Shown here piece after piece: positions 1-7,852 of a stretch of DNA of 64,000 nt. Numbering within the stretch: the first letter of the stretch is position 1; each line of letters begins with the position of its first letter. The stretch spans positions 1 to 64,000 of the forward strand of contig JAFECE010000002.1 of NCBI GenBank assembly GCA_018242295.1. The letters are read 5' to 3'. This DNA comes from Pseudomonadota bacterium. GTDB taxonomy: Bacteria; Pseudomonadota; Alphaproteobacteria; Rhizobiales; Hyphomicrobiaceae. A model generated the notes under the pieces. It made no database searches. It had not been told where the DNA came from and saw only the letters and a program-made list of their open reading frames with translations. The position numbers were made by a program, and so were the translations under genes.

Positions 1-201
1 AGATCGATACAGTATATAAGGATATAAGGGTGTAACCTGCCTATAGTTATATTTATGTACAGGGGACTAGAAGGTTAGGAAGAAATATAACCATAGGACC
101 GTCTCGTGCGCTTCGCTACACGACACGGCAGAAGCCGCTTAATTCACTAGTGAAGTAGCTCGCTTCGCTCGCGTCGTGCTCTCGGAGTGGATGAAAAGAA
201 T
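1..201. other. Gene-free left edge of the phage module
   Basis: No supportable gene. The first 100 bases are AT-rich compared with what follows, and bases 105-175 contain repeated cttcgct-type words. It may be a phage end or a junction with flanking DNA, but the window edge prevents a decision. Confidence 0.3.
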
Positions 202-411
202 TTAGTAGCCGACTGTTTCCATGATCTCGACTTCGATAGTCAGATTATTCGGACCGCCCGGCTTACCCATCTTCTTCCGAACATGTTCCATAACCAGCGT
301 CTTCGCTTCCTCGGCAGTCTCAGCCTTGATCGTGCAGTTGAATTTGCCGAGAGACTGTGTACCGTAGTTCGTCGTCTCGGTAACGGCGTAGATCGCGTAG
401 TAGAAGTTCAT
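202..411 (-). CDS. Small hypothetical protein (69 aa)
   Basis: I do not recognise the family. The ATG at 411 is preceded by GGAG about eight bases upstream, which favours it over a longer reading from 516. The product is compact and well composed: it begins MNFYYAIYAV, has alternating hydrophobic segments and ends in a beta-like stretch (NNLTIEVEIMETVGY). It is read away from the portal gene and is the only minus-strand gene in the phage module, so it may be a moron or small control gene of the prophage. Function unknown. Confidence 0.5.
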   Translation of the reverse strand: MNFYYAIYAVTETTNYGTQSLGKFNCTIKAETAEEAKTLVMEHVRKKMGKPGGPNNLTIEVEIMETVGY

Positions 412-509
412 TCTTGTCTCCAGTCTGAAGGCCGGACCTTCCGGCTTGCAGGTAGGGCGTATTTTTATTCGGGAGGGTCGTCCAGCGTTGACGCAAGCGA
501 CCATGGGCG

Positions 510-526
510 TTTGCAATTGATTTCAA
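510..526. repeat. Degenerate copy of the phage palindrome
   Basis: TTTGCAATTGATTTCAA matches the reverse complement of the 18-bp palindrome seen at 2208, 6371 and 9004 with one mismatch (the last base is not included). It lies about 115 bases upstream of the portal gene, outside any supported gene. Confidence 0.5.
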
Positions 527-639
527 CGCCGCTTCGAGGGTGGGTCGCCAGCGATACCACTCTGCCCGCAACACGCGATCTCTTGCTGACACGCTGACTC
601 TCGTGTGCAAATTGGTCAGCCACGTAATCAACACGGTTC

Positions 640-1881
640 GTGGCTGTGAGTATTCTCCAACGCATCTTCGGCGCATCAGAACGCCGCTCGATAGACACCA
701 ACGCAGATTGGTCCGACTTGATTGTCGGCACCACAACGTCTGCCGGAGTTTATGTCGGTCCGGCATCCGCTTTGCGTTCAACTGTCGTCAGATCGTGCGT
801 GACGCTGATCTCTGGAGTTCTGGCTACCCTACCACTTGAGCTATTCGAAATCGCCGCCAGTAACGAACGTCGAGTCAGCAAAGACCATCCCGCAACGCCG
901 CTCACATCACGCTTCGCGAACGGATGGACACCAGCGCCAAAGCTCATCGAGCAAGTCACCGTCGATGCGCTGCTCAACGGAGCGGGCTTCATCTTCATCA
1001 ATCGCGTTGGCGGCATCCCGCGTGAACTGATCCGGCTGACGCCGGGCATGGTGCAAGTCAACCAAGACCCGTTCACTCTTGAACCGTTGTACAAAATCAC
1101 TGGCCAAAAACCTCGTGACGTAAACCGCAACGACATCATTCACATCCAAGCGCCGGGCTCGATCAGCGTCAAAGGCGACTCCCCAGTCAATCAGTGCCGC
1201 GAAGCCATCGGCATCGCCCTCACGATTGAAGGGCACGTTGGCCGTCTGTTTGGCAATGGCGGCCGTCCATCAGGCGTATTGAAGTTCCCGACCAAGCTCG
1301 GTGCCGACACGGCGTCTCGCATCAAAACAAGCTGGCAGGCGGCACATGCGGCCGAAAACAGCGGAAATACAGCGGTTCTCGAAGAAGGCGGCGAGTTCCA
1401 ACCGTTGGCGTTTTCATCGACCGATGCGCAGACATTGGAGCTATGGGAACGCTCGGCATATGAGATTTGCCGCATCTTCGGCGTTCCGCCATCACTTGTC
1501 TTCGAATTAGGGAGGGCGACTTGGGGCAATGCGTCAGCGATGGCTGATGCTTTCCTCCGGTTCTGCCTTTCCCGTTGGCTTCAAATTTGGACTTCGGAGC
1601 TTGCTTTGAAGCTCCTAGAGACCTCCGAGCAAGCGAACCACTACTTCGCATTTGACACTGATCAGCTCTTGGCAGCCGACCTTGCGGCCCGTGCAGATGC
1701 TTATCAGAAGCTCATCGCTTCGCGCGTCTTGTCACCGAATGAGTGCCGAGCCCGCGAAGACCTCCCGCCCTACGACGGCGGCAACAGCTACGAAAATCCC
1801 AATACGACATCGGTGACGATCCACGGGGGTCCGACATCTCCCTCGCGTGGAAATTCTACGGGAGGGTCAGATGGCAAGTGA
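640..1881 (+). CDS. Phage portal protein (HK97 family)
   Basis: Forms the dodecameric ring at the capsid vertex through which DNA is packaged and ejected and to which the tail joins. The 413-aa length, the N-terminal alpha/beta domain (residues about 20-280) and the long helical stretch after the GVPPSLVFELGRATWGNA segment (about 285-300) are typical of HK97/GTA portals. The C-terminus is a disordered Gly/Ser tail. The start is a GTG at 640 with a weak ribosome-binding site; a second GTG at 646 is possible. Unusually, no terminase gene precedes it; the large terminase lies 7 kb downstream. The stop overlaps the next gene by 11 bases, implying coupled translation. Confidence 0.92.
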   Translation: MAVSILQRIFGASERRSIDTNADWSDLIVGTTTSAGVYVGPASALRSTVVRSCVTLISGVLATLPLELFEIAASNERRVSKDHPATPLTSRFANGWTPAPKLIEQVTVDALLNGAGFIFINRVGGIPRELIRLTPGMVQVNQDPFTLEPLYKITGQKPRDVNRNDIIHIQAPGSISVKGDSPVNQCREAIGIALTIEGHVGRLFGNGGRPSGVLKFPTKLGADTASRIKTSWQAAHAAENSGNTAVLEEGGEFQPLAFSSTDAQTLELWERSAYEICRIFGVPPSLVFELGRATWGNASAMADAFLRFCLSRWLQIWTSELALKLLETSEQANHYFAFDTDQLLAADLAARADAYQKLIASRVLSPNECRAREDLPPYDGGNSYENPNTTSVTIHGGPTSPSRGNSTGGSDGK

Positions 1882-2206
1882 GGCCACCACCTTCCGCACA
1901 TTCGTCGGCGATCAAGAGCGGGTGATGAAGCTCACGCCGAACCTCATTCTGGAGTTGGAGAGGACGACGGGAACCGGCATCGGCATCCTTTCCAAGCGCG
2001 TGTTTGCGGCTCAATTCCACTACCGTGACTTATCCGAGACCATTCGGCTCGGACTCATTGGCGGCGGCGAGAAGCCAGAACGCGCGGCCGAACTGATCCA
2101 AACTTACTTCACCGACCGGCCTTTGAGCGAAGTGATGCCCATCGCTGTGGGTGTGCTCAGCGCGCTGATGCTCGGTTCTCAACAATCTAACGAGGCCGAT
2201 CAATGA
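1871..2206 (+). CDS. GTA gp10-like tail assembly chaperone
   Basis: A 111-aa protein resembling the gene-transfer-agent family Phage_TAC_11, small chaperones that coat the tape measure during tail assembly. The segment KLTPNLILELERTTGTGIG followed by a helical region rich in G and E (SETIRLGLIGGGEKPERA) is characteristic. The ATG at 1871 has a strong GGGAGGG ribosome-binding site and overlaps the portal stop; the next gene starts inside its stop (ATGA). Its position between portal and protease is odd, because tail chaperones normally sit between the tail tube and tape-measure genes. Confidence 0.75.
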   Translation: MASEATTFRTFVGDQERVMKLTPNLILELERTTGTGIGILSKRVFAAQFHYRDLSETIRLGLIGGGEKPERAAELIQTYFTDRPLSEVMPIAVGVLSALMLGSQQSNEADQ

Positions 2207-2820
2207 TTTTGCAATCAATTGCAAAGTTGGAGAAGCGCGAGTCTCCGACTGCCGCCCGCAAACCTACCGAGCGGCGCGACCTCGAAACACGGTTTCTCGC
2301 GACGACGGACCAGGGCGTCTTCGAAGGACATGCCAGCATTTTCGGCGTTCAAGACAGCTACGGCGACGTGATCAAGCGCGGCGCGTTCAAAGCATCGCTT
2401 AAGGCATTCAAGTCGGCCGGTCGGATGCCGCTGATGCTCTACAGTCATGACCCGGCCAGACCTGTCGGCGTTTGGGAACAGATTGTCGAAGACGAAAAGG
2501 GGCTTCACGTCCAAGGCAGATTGCTCCGAGACATCCCGGACGGCGATGTCGCTTACAAACTTATGATGAGCAAGGCTCTCGACGGCCTCTCAATCGGCTT
2601 CCGCGTCGTCGATGCAAGCCGGGACACCTCCGGCGTCCGCACCATCAGTCAGATCGACCTCATCGAAATCAGCTTGGTCGCGATGCCTGCAATGCCCGGC
2701 GCACGCATTGAGCAAGTCCGTTCATTCACCCGATCAGCATCCGGTCACGCGACTGCCGTGGCCGATTTCGTTTCCGCCTGCAAGGCGGCATCGCAGTCAT
2801 TCAACAAACTGAGGAAGTAA
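2203..2820 (+). CDS. HK97-family prohead protease
   Basis: Capsid maturation serine protease (peptidase U35/S78 type) that cleaves the N-terminal delta domain of the capsid protein. The 205-aa product shows the expected catalytic residues: His82 in LYSHDPARP and Ser130 in LDGLSIGF, plus the usual DSYGDVI and EISLVAMPAMP segments. It starts by ATGA overlap with the chaperone gene and lies directly before its substrate, the capsid gene. Codons 3-8 are encoded by the 18-bp phage palindrome (peptide LQSIAK), which looks inserted because it precedes the conserved part of the protein. Confidence 0.93.
   Translation: MILQSIAKLEKRESPTAARKPTERRDLETRFLATTDQGVFEGHASIFGVQDSYGDVIKRGAFKASLKAFKSAGRMPLMLYSHDPARPVGVWEQIVEDEKGLHVQGRLLRDIPDGDVAYKLMMSKALDGLSIGFRVVDASRDTSGVRTISQIDLIEISLVAMPAMPGARIEQVRSFTRSASGHATAVADFVSACKAASQSFNKLRK
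2208..2225. repeat. Phage palindrome copy 1
   Basis: TTTGCAATCAATTGCAAA, two 8-bp perfect inverted arms around CA, at the very start of the protease gene. Identical copies lie at 6371 and 9004, with a 17-base copy at 13021. Confidence 0.9.
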
Positions 2821-2821
2821 C

Positions 2822-4024
2822 ATGCTTCGCGACTATGAAATCCGGTCAGAGCCGCCGATTGAAACCCGGCAGGACGGCGACGACCCCATTGCACCGCTGA
2901 CGGCGGCCGTTCAGGAAGTTCGGTCAAGTCAGGAACAGTTCCGAACGAACCTTGAAACCGAAATTCGCGGTATCAACGACCGCCTGACGGCCTTCGAGAC
3001 CCGCGCGAACCGTCCATCTGCACAGCAGTCGTCAGCGCAGCAGGCCGAGCAGGTTCGCTCCGCAATCTCGACTTACATGCGGACTGGCAACGATACTGAG
3101 CTTCGTTCGGCGGCCGCAACCGATAACAATCCCGACGGCGGCTGGTTCGTTCTGCCTACGGTCGATACGTCGATCCGTAATCTTCTCGTTGACATCAGCC
3201 CGATGCGCGGCCTTGCCGAAGTCGTCACCATCGACAGCGGGAACGTCTGTGAGCGCTTCTACAGCATCGGCAAGCGCGGCGCTCAGAAAGTCGTCGAACG
3301 TGATGACCGACCGCAGGACACGGAGCGCCCCGGACTCATCAAGCATAGCTACGGCGTTGGAGAATACTACGCCGCTCCGACTGCAACGCGGCAGATGCTG
3401 TCCGATGCTTCGACGGACATCGCTGGTTGGCTGCTCAACAACGCCACGCAGGACTTTGCGCTTTCCGAAGGTGAAGACTTCTGGAACTACGACGGTAGCA
3501 ACGGCTTCCCGAGGGGTCTGCTGACCTACCCTGTGGACGCAGCGAAGGACTTCGCCCGCGAATGGGGCAAGTTCCAGTACATCCCTGTTGGCGCGACGAA
3601 CCCGACCGACGATCAGCTTAACAAGGCCCTTGTCACGCTGATGATGTCGGTGCGCAAGCAGTATCGCGGCAACGCTCGCTGGGTCTTCAATACCAACACG
3701 GCGATCCGCATCCGTCAGCTTCAGGACGCCAACAAGCGCTTCCTGTGGGCACCGACCGGCAACTTGCTCGAAGGTGAGCAGTCTCTCTTGCTGGGCTTCC
3801 CCGTCGAGATCGATGAGACCGCACCCGACCTTGCATCCGGCAATACGCCGATTGCGTTCGGTGACTTCCGGCAGGGTTACGTCATCATTGATCGCGAGGG
3901 CGTCAAGCTCAATCGCGATGAGCTGACACAGAAGGGCCGCGTCGTCTTCGACGTCTACAAGCGGACGGGCGGTGGCGCTGGCGACTTCAACGCCATCAAG
4001 TTCCTCAAAATCAGCAATTCGTAA
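2822..4024 (+). CDS. Major capsid protein (HK97 fold)
   Basis: Main shell protein. The 400-aa product has a predicted coiled-coil delta domain at about residues 15-75 (rich in E, Q and R), which the upstream protease would remove, then an HK97-fold body with the diagnostic region from SIRNLLVDISPMRGLA through EDFWNYDGSNGFPRGLL and a C-terminal DVYKRTGGGAGDFNAIKFLK. The ATG at 2822 follows GAGGAAG and lies two bases after the protease stop. Its closest known type is the phage/GTA major capsid family (phage_cap_HK97). Confidence 0.95.
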   Translation: MLRDYEIRSEPPIETRQDGDDPIAPLTAAVQEVRSSQEQFRTNLETEIRGINDRLTAFETRANRPSAQQSSAQQAEQVRSAISTYMRTGNDTELRSAAATDNNPDGGWFVLPTVDTSIRNLLVDISPMRGLAEVVTIDSGNVCERFYSIGKRGAQKVVERDDRPQDTERPGLIKHSYGVGEYYAAPTATRQMLSDASTDIAGWLLNNATQDFALSEGEDFWNYDGSNGFPRGLLTYPVDAAKDFAREWGKFQYIPVGATNPTDDQLNKALVTLMMSVRKQYRGNARWVFNTNTAIRIRQLQDANKRFLWAPTGNLLEGEQSLLLGFPVEIDETAPDLASGNTPIAFGDFRQGYVIIDREGVKLNRDELTQKGRVVFDVYKRTGGGAGDFNAIKFLKISNS

Positions 4025-4038
4025 CGGGAGGCGGCACA

Positions 4039-4431
4039 ATGCCTAACAAAGACACGTATCATGAGAGCGCAATCGCTGCCTCACTCGCCCCGGCAGTCTA
4101 TGCCGCGACGACGAAAGGCAATGCAGTTGACGTTCGGGGTTTCCATAGCGCCTTGCTGGTCGTCAACACAGGAGCAGTTGCCGGTGACGGCGACTACGCC
4201 CTGAGCGTTCAGGAGTCGGACACCGACGTTGACGCCGACTTCACGAACGTATCGGCATCCGACTTGCTCGGCACGCTTCCCGGCACCCTTGAAGCCAGAG
4301 AGTCTTACCGCGTCGGCTACATCGGCAAGCGCAAGTTTGCTCGCGCCGTCATCACCAAAAATTCGGGCACCTCAATCGCAGCGAACGCTTCGTTCGTCCT
4401 GCAAGGCCCGGCAATCGCGCCGCTCGCGTAA
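4039..4431 (+). CDS. Putative capsid decoration or small structural protein
   Basis: A 130-aa protein that I recognise only by position and style. Many HK97-like phages encode a 110-140-aa beta-rich protein directly after the capsid gene that decorates the shell or trims the vertex. The sequence is rich in A, S, T and V with alternating beta strands and contains LLVVNTGAVAGDGDYALSVQ. A GGGAGG ribosome-binding site stands before the ATG. No enzymatic motif is visible. Confidence 0.55.
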   Translation: MPNKDTYHESAIAASLAPAVYAATTKGNAVDVRGFHSALLVVNTGAVAGDGDYALSVQESDTDVDADFTNVSASDLLGTLPGTLEARESYRVGYIGKRKFARAVITKNSGTSIAANASFVLQGPAIAPLA

Positions 4432-4455
4432 CGCGGCAGGAAGGATCACACTCAA

Positions 4456-5217
4456 ATGTCTGAAAGTTTTCTCCAAACAACGGCCAAGTCGAAGCTCTAC
4501 ATCGGCCCGGCCAACAACCTCATCAAAACTCTCGATGAGTTTGAGGCCATCGCCGAAGCCGATTGGACCGAAGTGACTGGTCTGATCGACCTCGGAAAAT
4601 GGGGCTATGAAGGCAACGAAATCACGCAGGGCTTCATTGATGACGCCTACGTGCATCGCCTAAAGGGCAACCTCGACAACGGAAAGATCGACTTGGTTGT
4701 CGGACGAAACCCGTTCGATGACGGTCAGAATATTCTTCGCGATGCGGTTCAGACCAACTGGAACAAGTATCCGATCAAGGTTGTCTTGAACGATAAGCCG
4801 ACCGAGACGGGCACCGCCTCAGTGTTCTATTTCAAGGGTGTTCCGCTCTCAGCTCAGAACGACTTTGGTGAAGTCAACAACGTCGTGAAGACAACGTTCT
4901 CAATCGGCGTAGACGGTCAGTTGTTCGAAGTCCCTGCCGACGTGACGATTGTCTTCGATCCGGCCGGACCGGCACTTACAGCAGGTGTGCAGGGCACGGC
5001 GTACTCAGAGACCATCGCCGCAACAGGCGGCAGCGGCACTCCGACGTATTCGATCAGCGACGGGCAATTGCCCGCTGGTCTCTCGCTCAATGCCTCGACC
5101 GGCGTCATCGGCGGCACGCCTTCCGCAACGGGTGTTTCGACGTTCACCGTCAAGGTCACTTACAGCGGTTTCGGTGATGACGAGCACGCTTACAGCGTCA
5201 TGGTGAGCGCGTCGTAA
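4456..5217 (+). CDS. Major tail tube protein with C-terminal Ig-like domain
   Basis: Residues 1-160 resemble lambda V / GTA-type tail tube proteins that stack as hexameric rings around the tape measure (KSKLYIGPANN, EADWTEVTGLIDLGKWG). Residues about 165-253 form a putative Ig-fold (He_PIG-type) domain with the signature GGSGTPTYSISDGQLPAGLS and a TGVIGGTPSATG turn; such add-ons usually project from the virion and bind surfaces weakly. The stop overlaps the next start (TAATG). The tube protein implies a long, flexible siphovirus-type tail. Confidence 0.85.
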   Translation: MSESFLQTTAKSKLYIGPANNLIKTLDEFEAIAEADWTEVTGLIDLGKWGYEGNEITQGFIDDAYVHRLKGNLDNGKIDLVVGRNPFDDGQNILRDAVQTNWNKYPIKVVLNDKPTETGTASVFYFKGVPLSAQNDFGEVNNVVKTTFSIGVDGQLFEVPADVTIVFDPAGPALTAGVQGTAYSETIAATGGSGTPTYSISDGQLPAGLSLNASTGVIGGTPSATGVSTFTVKVTYSGFGDDEHAYSVMVSAS

Positions 5218-5798
5218 TGCACAAATTGGCAGAGAGCATCGAAATTGAGCTGGCTGGCGAAGTTCACGCCCTTCGCCCTTCGCTCCGTCATGCTCTCAGC
5301 CTTGAGAGTCGTCCTGGAGGTGGCTTTCCGGGGCTCCTTTCTGACCTTCAGGACGGCTCTCTAACCGCGTACTGCGATATCCTCCGGCCCCACTGTGGCG
5401 AGCGGAAGTTCTTCACTCAACACGTCTTCGACGCGATGAATGAACTTCAGGAGCCATTGTCGAAATACGTCATCGCGCTGACCGGCATCGATGCCGATGC
5501 TAAATCGTCGGAAGGCGGCAAAACCGTCAGCTTCCGCGATCATCTTCTACAACTCTACAAGATCGGCACCGGCTGGTTGGGCTGGACACCCGATGTCACG
5601 TTGGACGCTACGCCGTCCGAAATCATGCTCGCCTACGAAGGCCGCATCGAATTGCTGAAGGCCGTGTTCGGAACAGGGGACCCAGACAAAGCAGAAGCCG
5701 ACGGCATGGACCTCGACAGCAAGCTTAAGGCTGCCTTCGGCACGTTCAAGACGATCAAAGCCAAGCCGAAGCACAAGCGTCGGAGGCCGGTCGCATGA
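5217..5798 (+). CDS. Tail assembly chaperone (fused two-part type)
   Basis: A 193-aa product lying between tail tube and later genes. The N-terminal about 80 residues resemble small GTA-type chaperones. The second half carries YKIGTGWLGWTPDVTLDATP, which resembles the Rcc01693-type chaperone motif (a GW.P....ATP.E element). In many phages these two parts are joined only by ribosomal frameshifting; here they are one continuous frame. A basic tail (KAKPKHKRRR) ends the protein. Translation is coupled at both ends (TAATG at the start, ATGA at the stop). Confidence 0.6.
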   Translation: MHKLAESIEIELAGEVHALRPSLRHALSLESRPGGGFPGLLSDLQDGSLTAYCDILRPHCGERKFFTQHVFDAMNELQEPLSKYVIALTGIDADAKSSEGGKTVSFRDHLLQLYKIGTGWLGWTPDVTLDATPSEIMLAYEGRIELLKAVFGTGDPDKAEADGMDLDSKLKAAFGTFKTIKAKPKHKRRRPVA

Positions 5799-6160
5799 CG
5801 ATCATCGATCCGCACGGCACGCTTCCCAAACCAATCGGCGGCCCGTTCGACAACGCTTTTGCCGTCGATATGGAGGCACTGCGGGAGGGCAAGACGATTG
5901 AGCTTCCATATGTCTCGTCTCAGCTCATCATTGGGGGCCAACGCAATTTGGGCTCTGTAGCTGCATGCAAGGTGAAGGTGGTCGGGGAGTGCAATACCCC
6001 GGATGGCTGCATCTATATCGTAGCCAAAGGCGGTCAGACCGTAGTTGTCCCGGTTCGCGCGACACACATCCTTCCGATCGACCAGGACGATATTGGACAG
6101 GAGAACCCCGACAAGACGGTTTCTCCAGTCTACCCCTCAACGATTACCGCGCTGTGGTGA
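5795..6160 (+). CDS. Hypothetical protein in phage module (121 aa)
   Basis: Not recognised. It starts by ATGA overlap with the chaperone gene, so it belongs to the same operon. The protein has a short N-terminal leader without a signal peptide, a central Gly-rich segment (QLIIGGQRNLGSVAACKVKV) and no clear catalytic motif. Strand-rich composition suggests a small beta protein. Its position between tail chaperone and the HTH gene is not typical of known phage maps. Confidence 0.5.
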   Translation: MTIIDPHGTLPKPIGGPFDNAFAVDMEALREGKTIELPYVSSQLIIGGQRNLGSVAACKVKVVGECNTPDGCIYIVAKGGQTVVVPVRATHILPIDQDDIGQENPDKTVSPVYPSTITALW

Positions 6161-6164
6161 CGCC

Positions 6165-6413
6165 ATGAGCAAGCCAGAGTGGGCATCGATCATCCTGCAG
6201 ATAATGAACGAAGCAGGCATTTCTCAGCGAGAGCTTTCGCGGCGTACAGGTGTTGGCCGCTCTGTTATTCGGCGCTTCATGTCAGGAAAGGTTTCACCAA
6301 CGCTTGCTGATCTTGAAATGATACTCGACGTGTTCGGGTACGACATCGACGCAATTCCGCGCCCGCAAACTTTGCAATCAATTGCAAAATCGGAGGCGAC
6401 GGATGCCGGTTAA
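6165..6413 (+). CDS. Small XRE-type HTH DNA-binding protein
   Basis: An 83-aa protein made of a single Cro/CI-like helix-turn-helix at residues about 10-65 (ISQRELSRRTGVGRSVIRRF then MSGKVSPTLADLEMILDVFG). It starts four bases after the preceding stop. Residues near its C-terminus (LQSIAK) are encoded by a copy of the 18-bp palindrome. A repressor-like gene in the middle of a late structural operon is unusual. I infer, without proof, that it could be the protein that reads the palindromes; it could equally be a host-control moron. Confidence 0.75.
   Translation: MSKPEWASIILQIMNEAGISQRELSRRTGVGRSVIRRFMSGKVSPTLADLEMILDVFGYDIDAIPRPQTLQSIAKSEATDAG
6371..6388. repeat. Phage palindrome copy 2
   Basis: Exact TTTGCAATCAATTGCAAA inside the 3' end of the HTH gene and 14 bases upstream of the HNH gene start. 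Confidence 0.9.
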
Positions 6414-6747
6414 GCCGCCCTATATCGCCACATGCGGCTGCGTCATCCGTGACGGCAAACCCTGTGTGCATCAGCTCAAACGCGCCGCCGAACGCAAATC
6501 GCGTTTCGATGCCAAGAGGCCGTCGGCGGCAGCACGCGGTTACGACAGCAAATGGCAAAAAGCTCGCGCCGCCTACCTAAAGGCACATCGCATCTGTGCC
6601 CGTTGCAATGAACCTGCGACCGTCGTCGATCACATCGTCCCGCACAAAGGCAATCCGTTTCTCTTTTGGCTGCAATCGAACTGGTTGCAGCTCTGCGCTC
6701 ATCATCACAATTCTTGGAAGCAATCTCAGGAGAAGCGCCGTGTCTGA
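6403..6747 (+). CDS. HNH endonuclease
   Basis: A 114-aa HNH-family nuclease of the kind that works with terminase in cos-type packaging. It has a Zn knuckle Cys pair (CARC) and the catalytic core VVDHIVPHKGNPFLFW followed by LCAHHHNSW. The ATG at 6403 has GGAGG seven bases upstream and is preferred over upstream TTG readings. In HK97-like phages such genes sit beside terS/terL; here terL is 2.2 kb downstream. The gene overlaps the HTH gene before it and the next gene after it, both by a few bases. Confidence 0.9.
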   Translation: MPVKPPYIATCGCVIRDGKPCVHQLKRAAERKSRFDAKRPSAAARGYDSKWQKARAAYLKAHRICARCNEPATVVDHIVPHKGNPFLFWLQSNWLQLCAHHHNSWKQSQEKRRV

Positions 6748-7051
6748 GACGCCAACACATATGGCGGCACGACTCGGAGTCAGCATACTCGCCGCTGAGA
6801 ACTACCTAGCTGACAAGGCGCGCATGGAACAGCCGCCAATGCCGATGCCGCCTATACCCCTGAAGAGGAAACGAACAGGGCGACGTGGATCGCTACCCAA
6901 ACTCTATGAATGCAAGGGGGAGAAACGCCCGCTTCACTATTGGGCCAAACAAAAAGGCATCGCGGAAACCACACTCCGTGCACGCCTATCGCGCGGCGAT
7001 ACTCTTGAACAAGCGCTCAGTGTGCCAACGAGGCAGCGTCTCCATGTCTAA
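6740..7051 (+). CDS. Small protein with HTH-like repeat motif
   Basis: A 103-aa protein starting at a GTG with CAGGAG upstream and overlapping the HNH stop. Residues about 58-95 form a motif (CKGEKRPLHYWAKQKGIAET then TLRARLSRGDTLEQAL) of the type often attached to phage HNH nucleases and thought to bind DNA. The N-terminus (THMAARLGVSILAAENYLAD) also looks helix-turn-helix-like. A basic, Pro-rich linker (PPMPMPPIPLKRKRTGRRG) joins the two. It may help HNH/terminase recognise DNA; no catalytic residue is visible. Confidence 0.6.
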   Translation: MSETPTHMAARLGVSILAAENYLADKARMEQPPMPMPPIPLKRKRTGRRGSLPKLYECKGEKRPLHYWAKQKGIAETTLRARLSRGDTLEQALSVPTRQRLHV

Positions 7052-7538
7052 GCTGATCACATTCGGCGGTAAGACGCAGAGCAGAACGGCTTGGGCCAAA
7101 GAGCTTGGCCTACCCATATCGACGTTCGCACACCGGCTGCAAAAATGCCCCGATAAAGCATTTGTCGTAGGTCGGCTTCCTACCGGCGGCGGCAACCACG
7201 GCAAGACCCACACCTATAAAGGTGAAACACACACCATCAGCGAGTGGGCGGCACTCATGGGCTGCCGAACCTGCACCATCAGAGAGCGTATCAAGCGTGG
7301 TGCGCCTCTAGACAAACTTCCATTACTCAAGCCGAAGCCGCTGGAGCACATCAATCGTCCATACTTCAGCTTGTCCAAAGGCGGCTTCCTCAAAGACCCG
7401 CCGACCGCCGTCGCCCTTAAGTCCGTAGGCAGTAACGGCCGGGGGGTAGCTCAGAACTTTTCAAAGCTCTCGATGACCGGCCCCCCCAGTCACGCGCGCG
7501 ATTTTCAACCAGAAAGCAACACTCAGAGTAGCCGATGA
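7044..7538 (+). CDS. Double HTH-like repeat protein; possible small-terminase analogue
   Basis: A 164-aa protein that carries two copies of the motif in the preceding gene: residues about 4-38 (FGGKTQSRTAWAKELGLPIS) and 56-92 (YKGETHTISEWAALMGCRT). The last 50 residues are low in conserved character and are encoded by a region that looks like a cos-type site. The gene lies where small terminase subunits usually lie (after HNH, before connector genes), and no other terS candidate exists, so a terminase-related DNA-recognition role is plausible but unproven. Confidence 0.55.
   Translation: MSKLITFGGKTQSRTAWAKELGLPISTFAHRLQKCPDKAFVVGRLPTGGGNHGKTHTYKGETHTISEWAALMGCRTCTIRERIKRGAPLDKLPLLKPKPLEHINRPYFSLSKGGFLKDPPTAVALKSVGSNGRGVAQNFSKLSMTGPPSHARDFQPESNTQSSR
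7437..7500. other. Candidate packaging (cos-like) site
   Basis: A G6 run after GGCC (7437-7446) is followed 31 bases later by CCGG and a C7 run (7477-7487), then by an alternating CGCGCGCG segment. Comparable G-run/C-run layouts occur beside HNH and terminase genes of cos phages. It overlaps the poorly conserved 3' end of the gene ending at 7538. This is a positional inference only. Confidence 0.35.
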
Positions 7539-7852
7539 GCATCATTTCGCTGGCCGATGTGAAGGCGCACATGAACGTCACCGTCGATGACGATGATGCG
7601 CTCATCCAATCGAAGATCGCTGCGGCGGAAGAATGGGTCGGGAACTACACCGGCAAATCCTTGTCATCGTATGCGAGCGCAACGCCTCCCGCCGAAGTGC
7701 CTGAGAGCTTGAAGGAAGCCGTTCGCCAACTCGTGGCCTGGCTCTATCAGAACCGCGAAGCATCCATCGCAACGCAGAACATCACCGTCGTCTTAGAAAC
7801 ATCTCCCGGCTTGTTCGATCTCATGCGTCCGCATCGAGAATGGGTGTTCTGA
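7535..7852 (+). CDS. Head-tail connector protein (HK97 gp6-like)
   Basis: A 105-aa helical adaptor expected to form a ring under the portal. The N-terminus MSIISLADVKAHMNV then DDDDALIQSKIAAAEEWVG is the classic Phage_connect_1 (gp6/gp15-like) pattern, and the conserved LKEAVRQLVAWLYQNRE helix follows. It begins with an ATGA overlap and ends overlapping the next start. It is normally next to capsid genes; here it is separated from the capsid gene by 3.5 kb of tail and DNA-binding genes. Confidence 0.88.
   Translation: MSIISLADVKAHMNVTVDDDDALIQSKIAAAEEWVGNYTGKSLSSYASATPPAEVPESLKEAVRQLVAWLYQNREASIATQNITVVLETSPGLFDLMRPHREWVF

Noticed and set aside
3032-4039. 335-codon minus-strand frame opposite the capsid gene
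   Set aside because: It is an antisense shadow of a clear HK97 capsid gene; high-GC codon bias explains the length.
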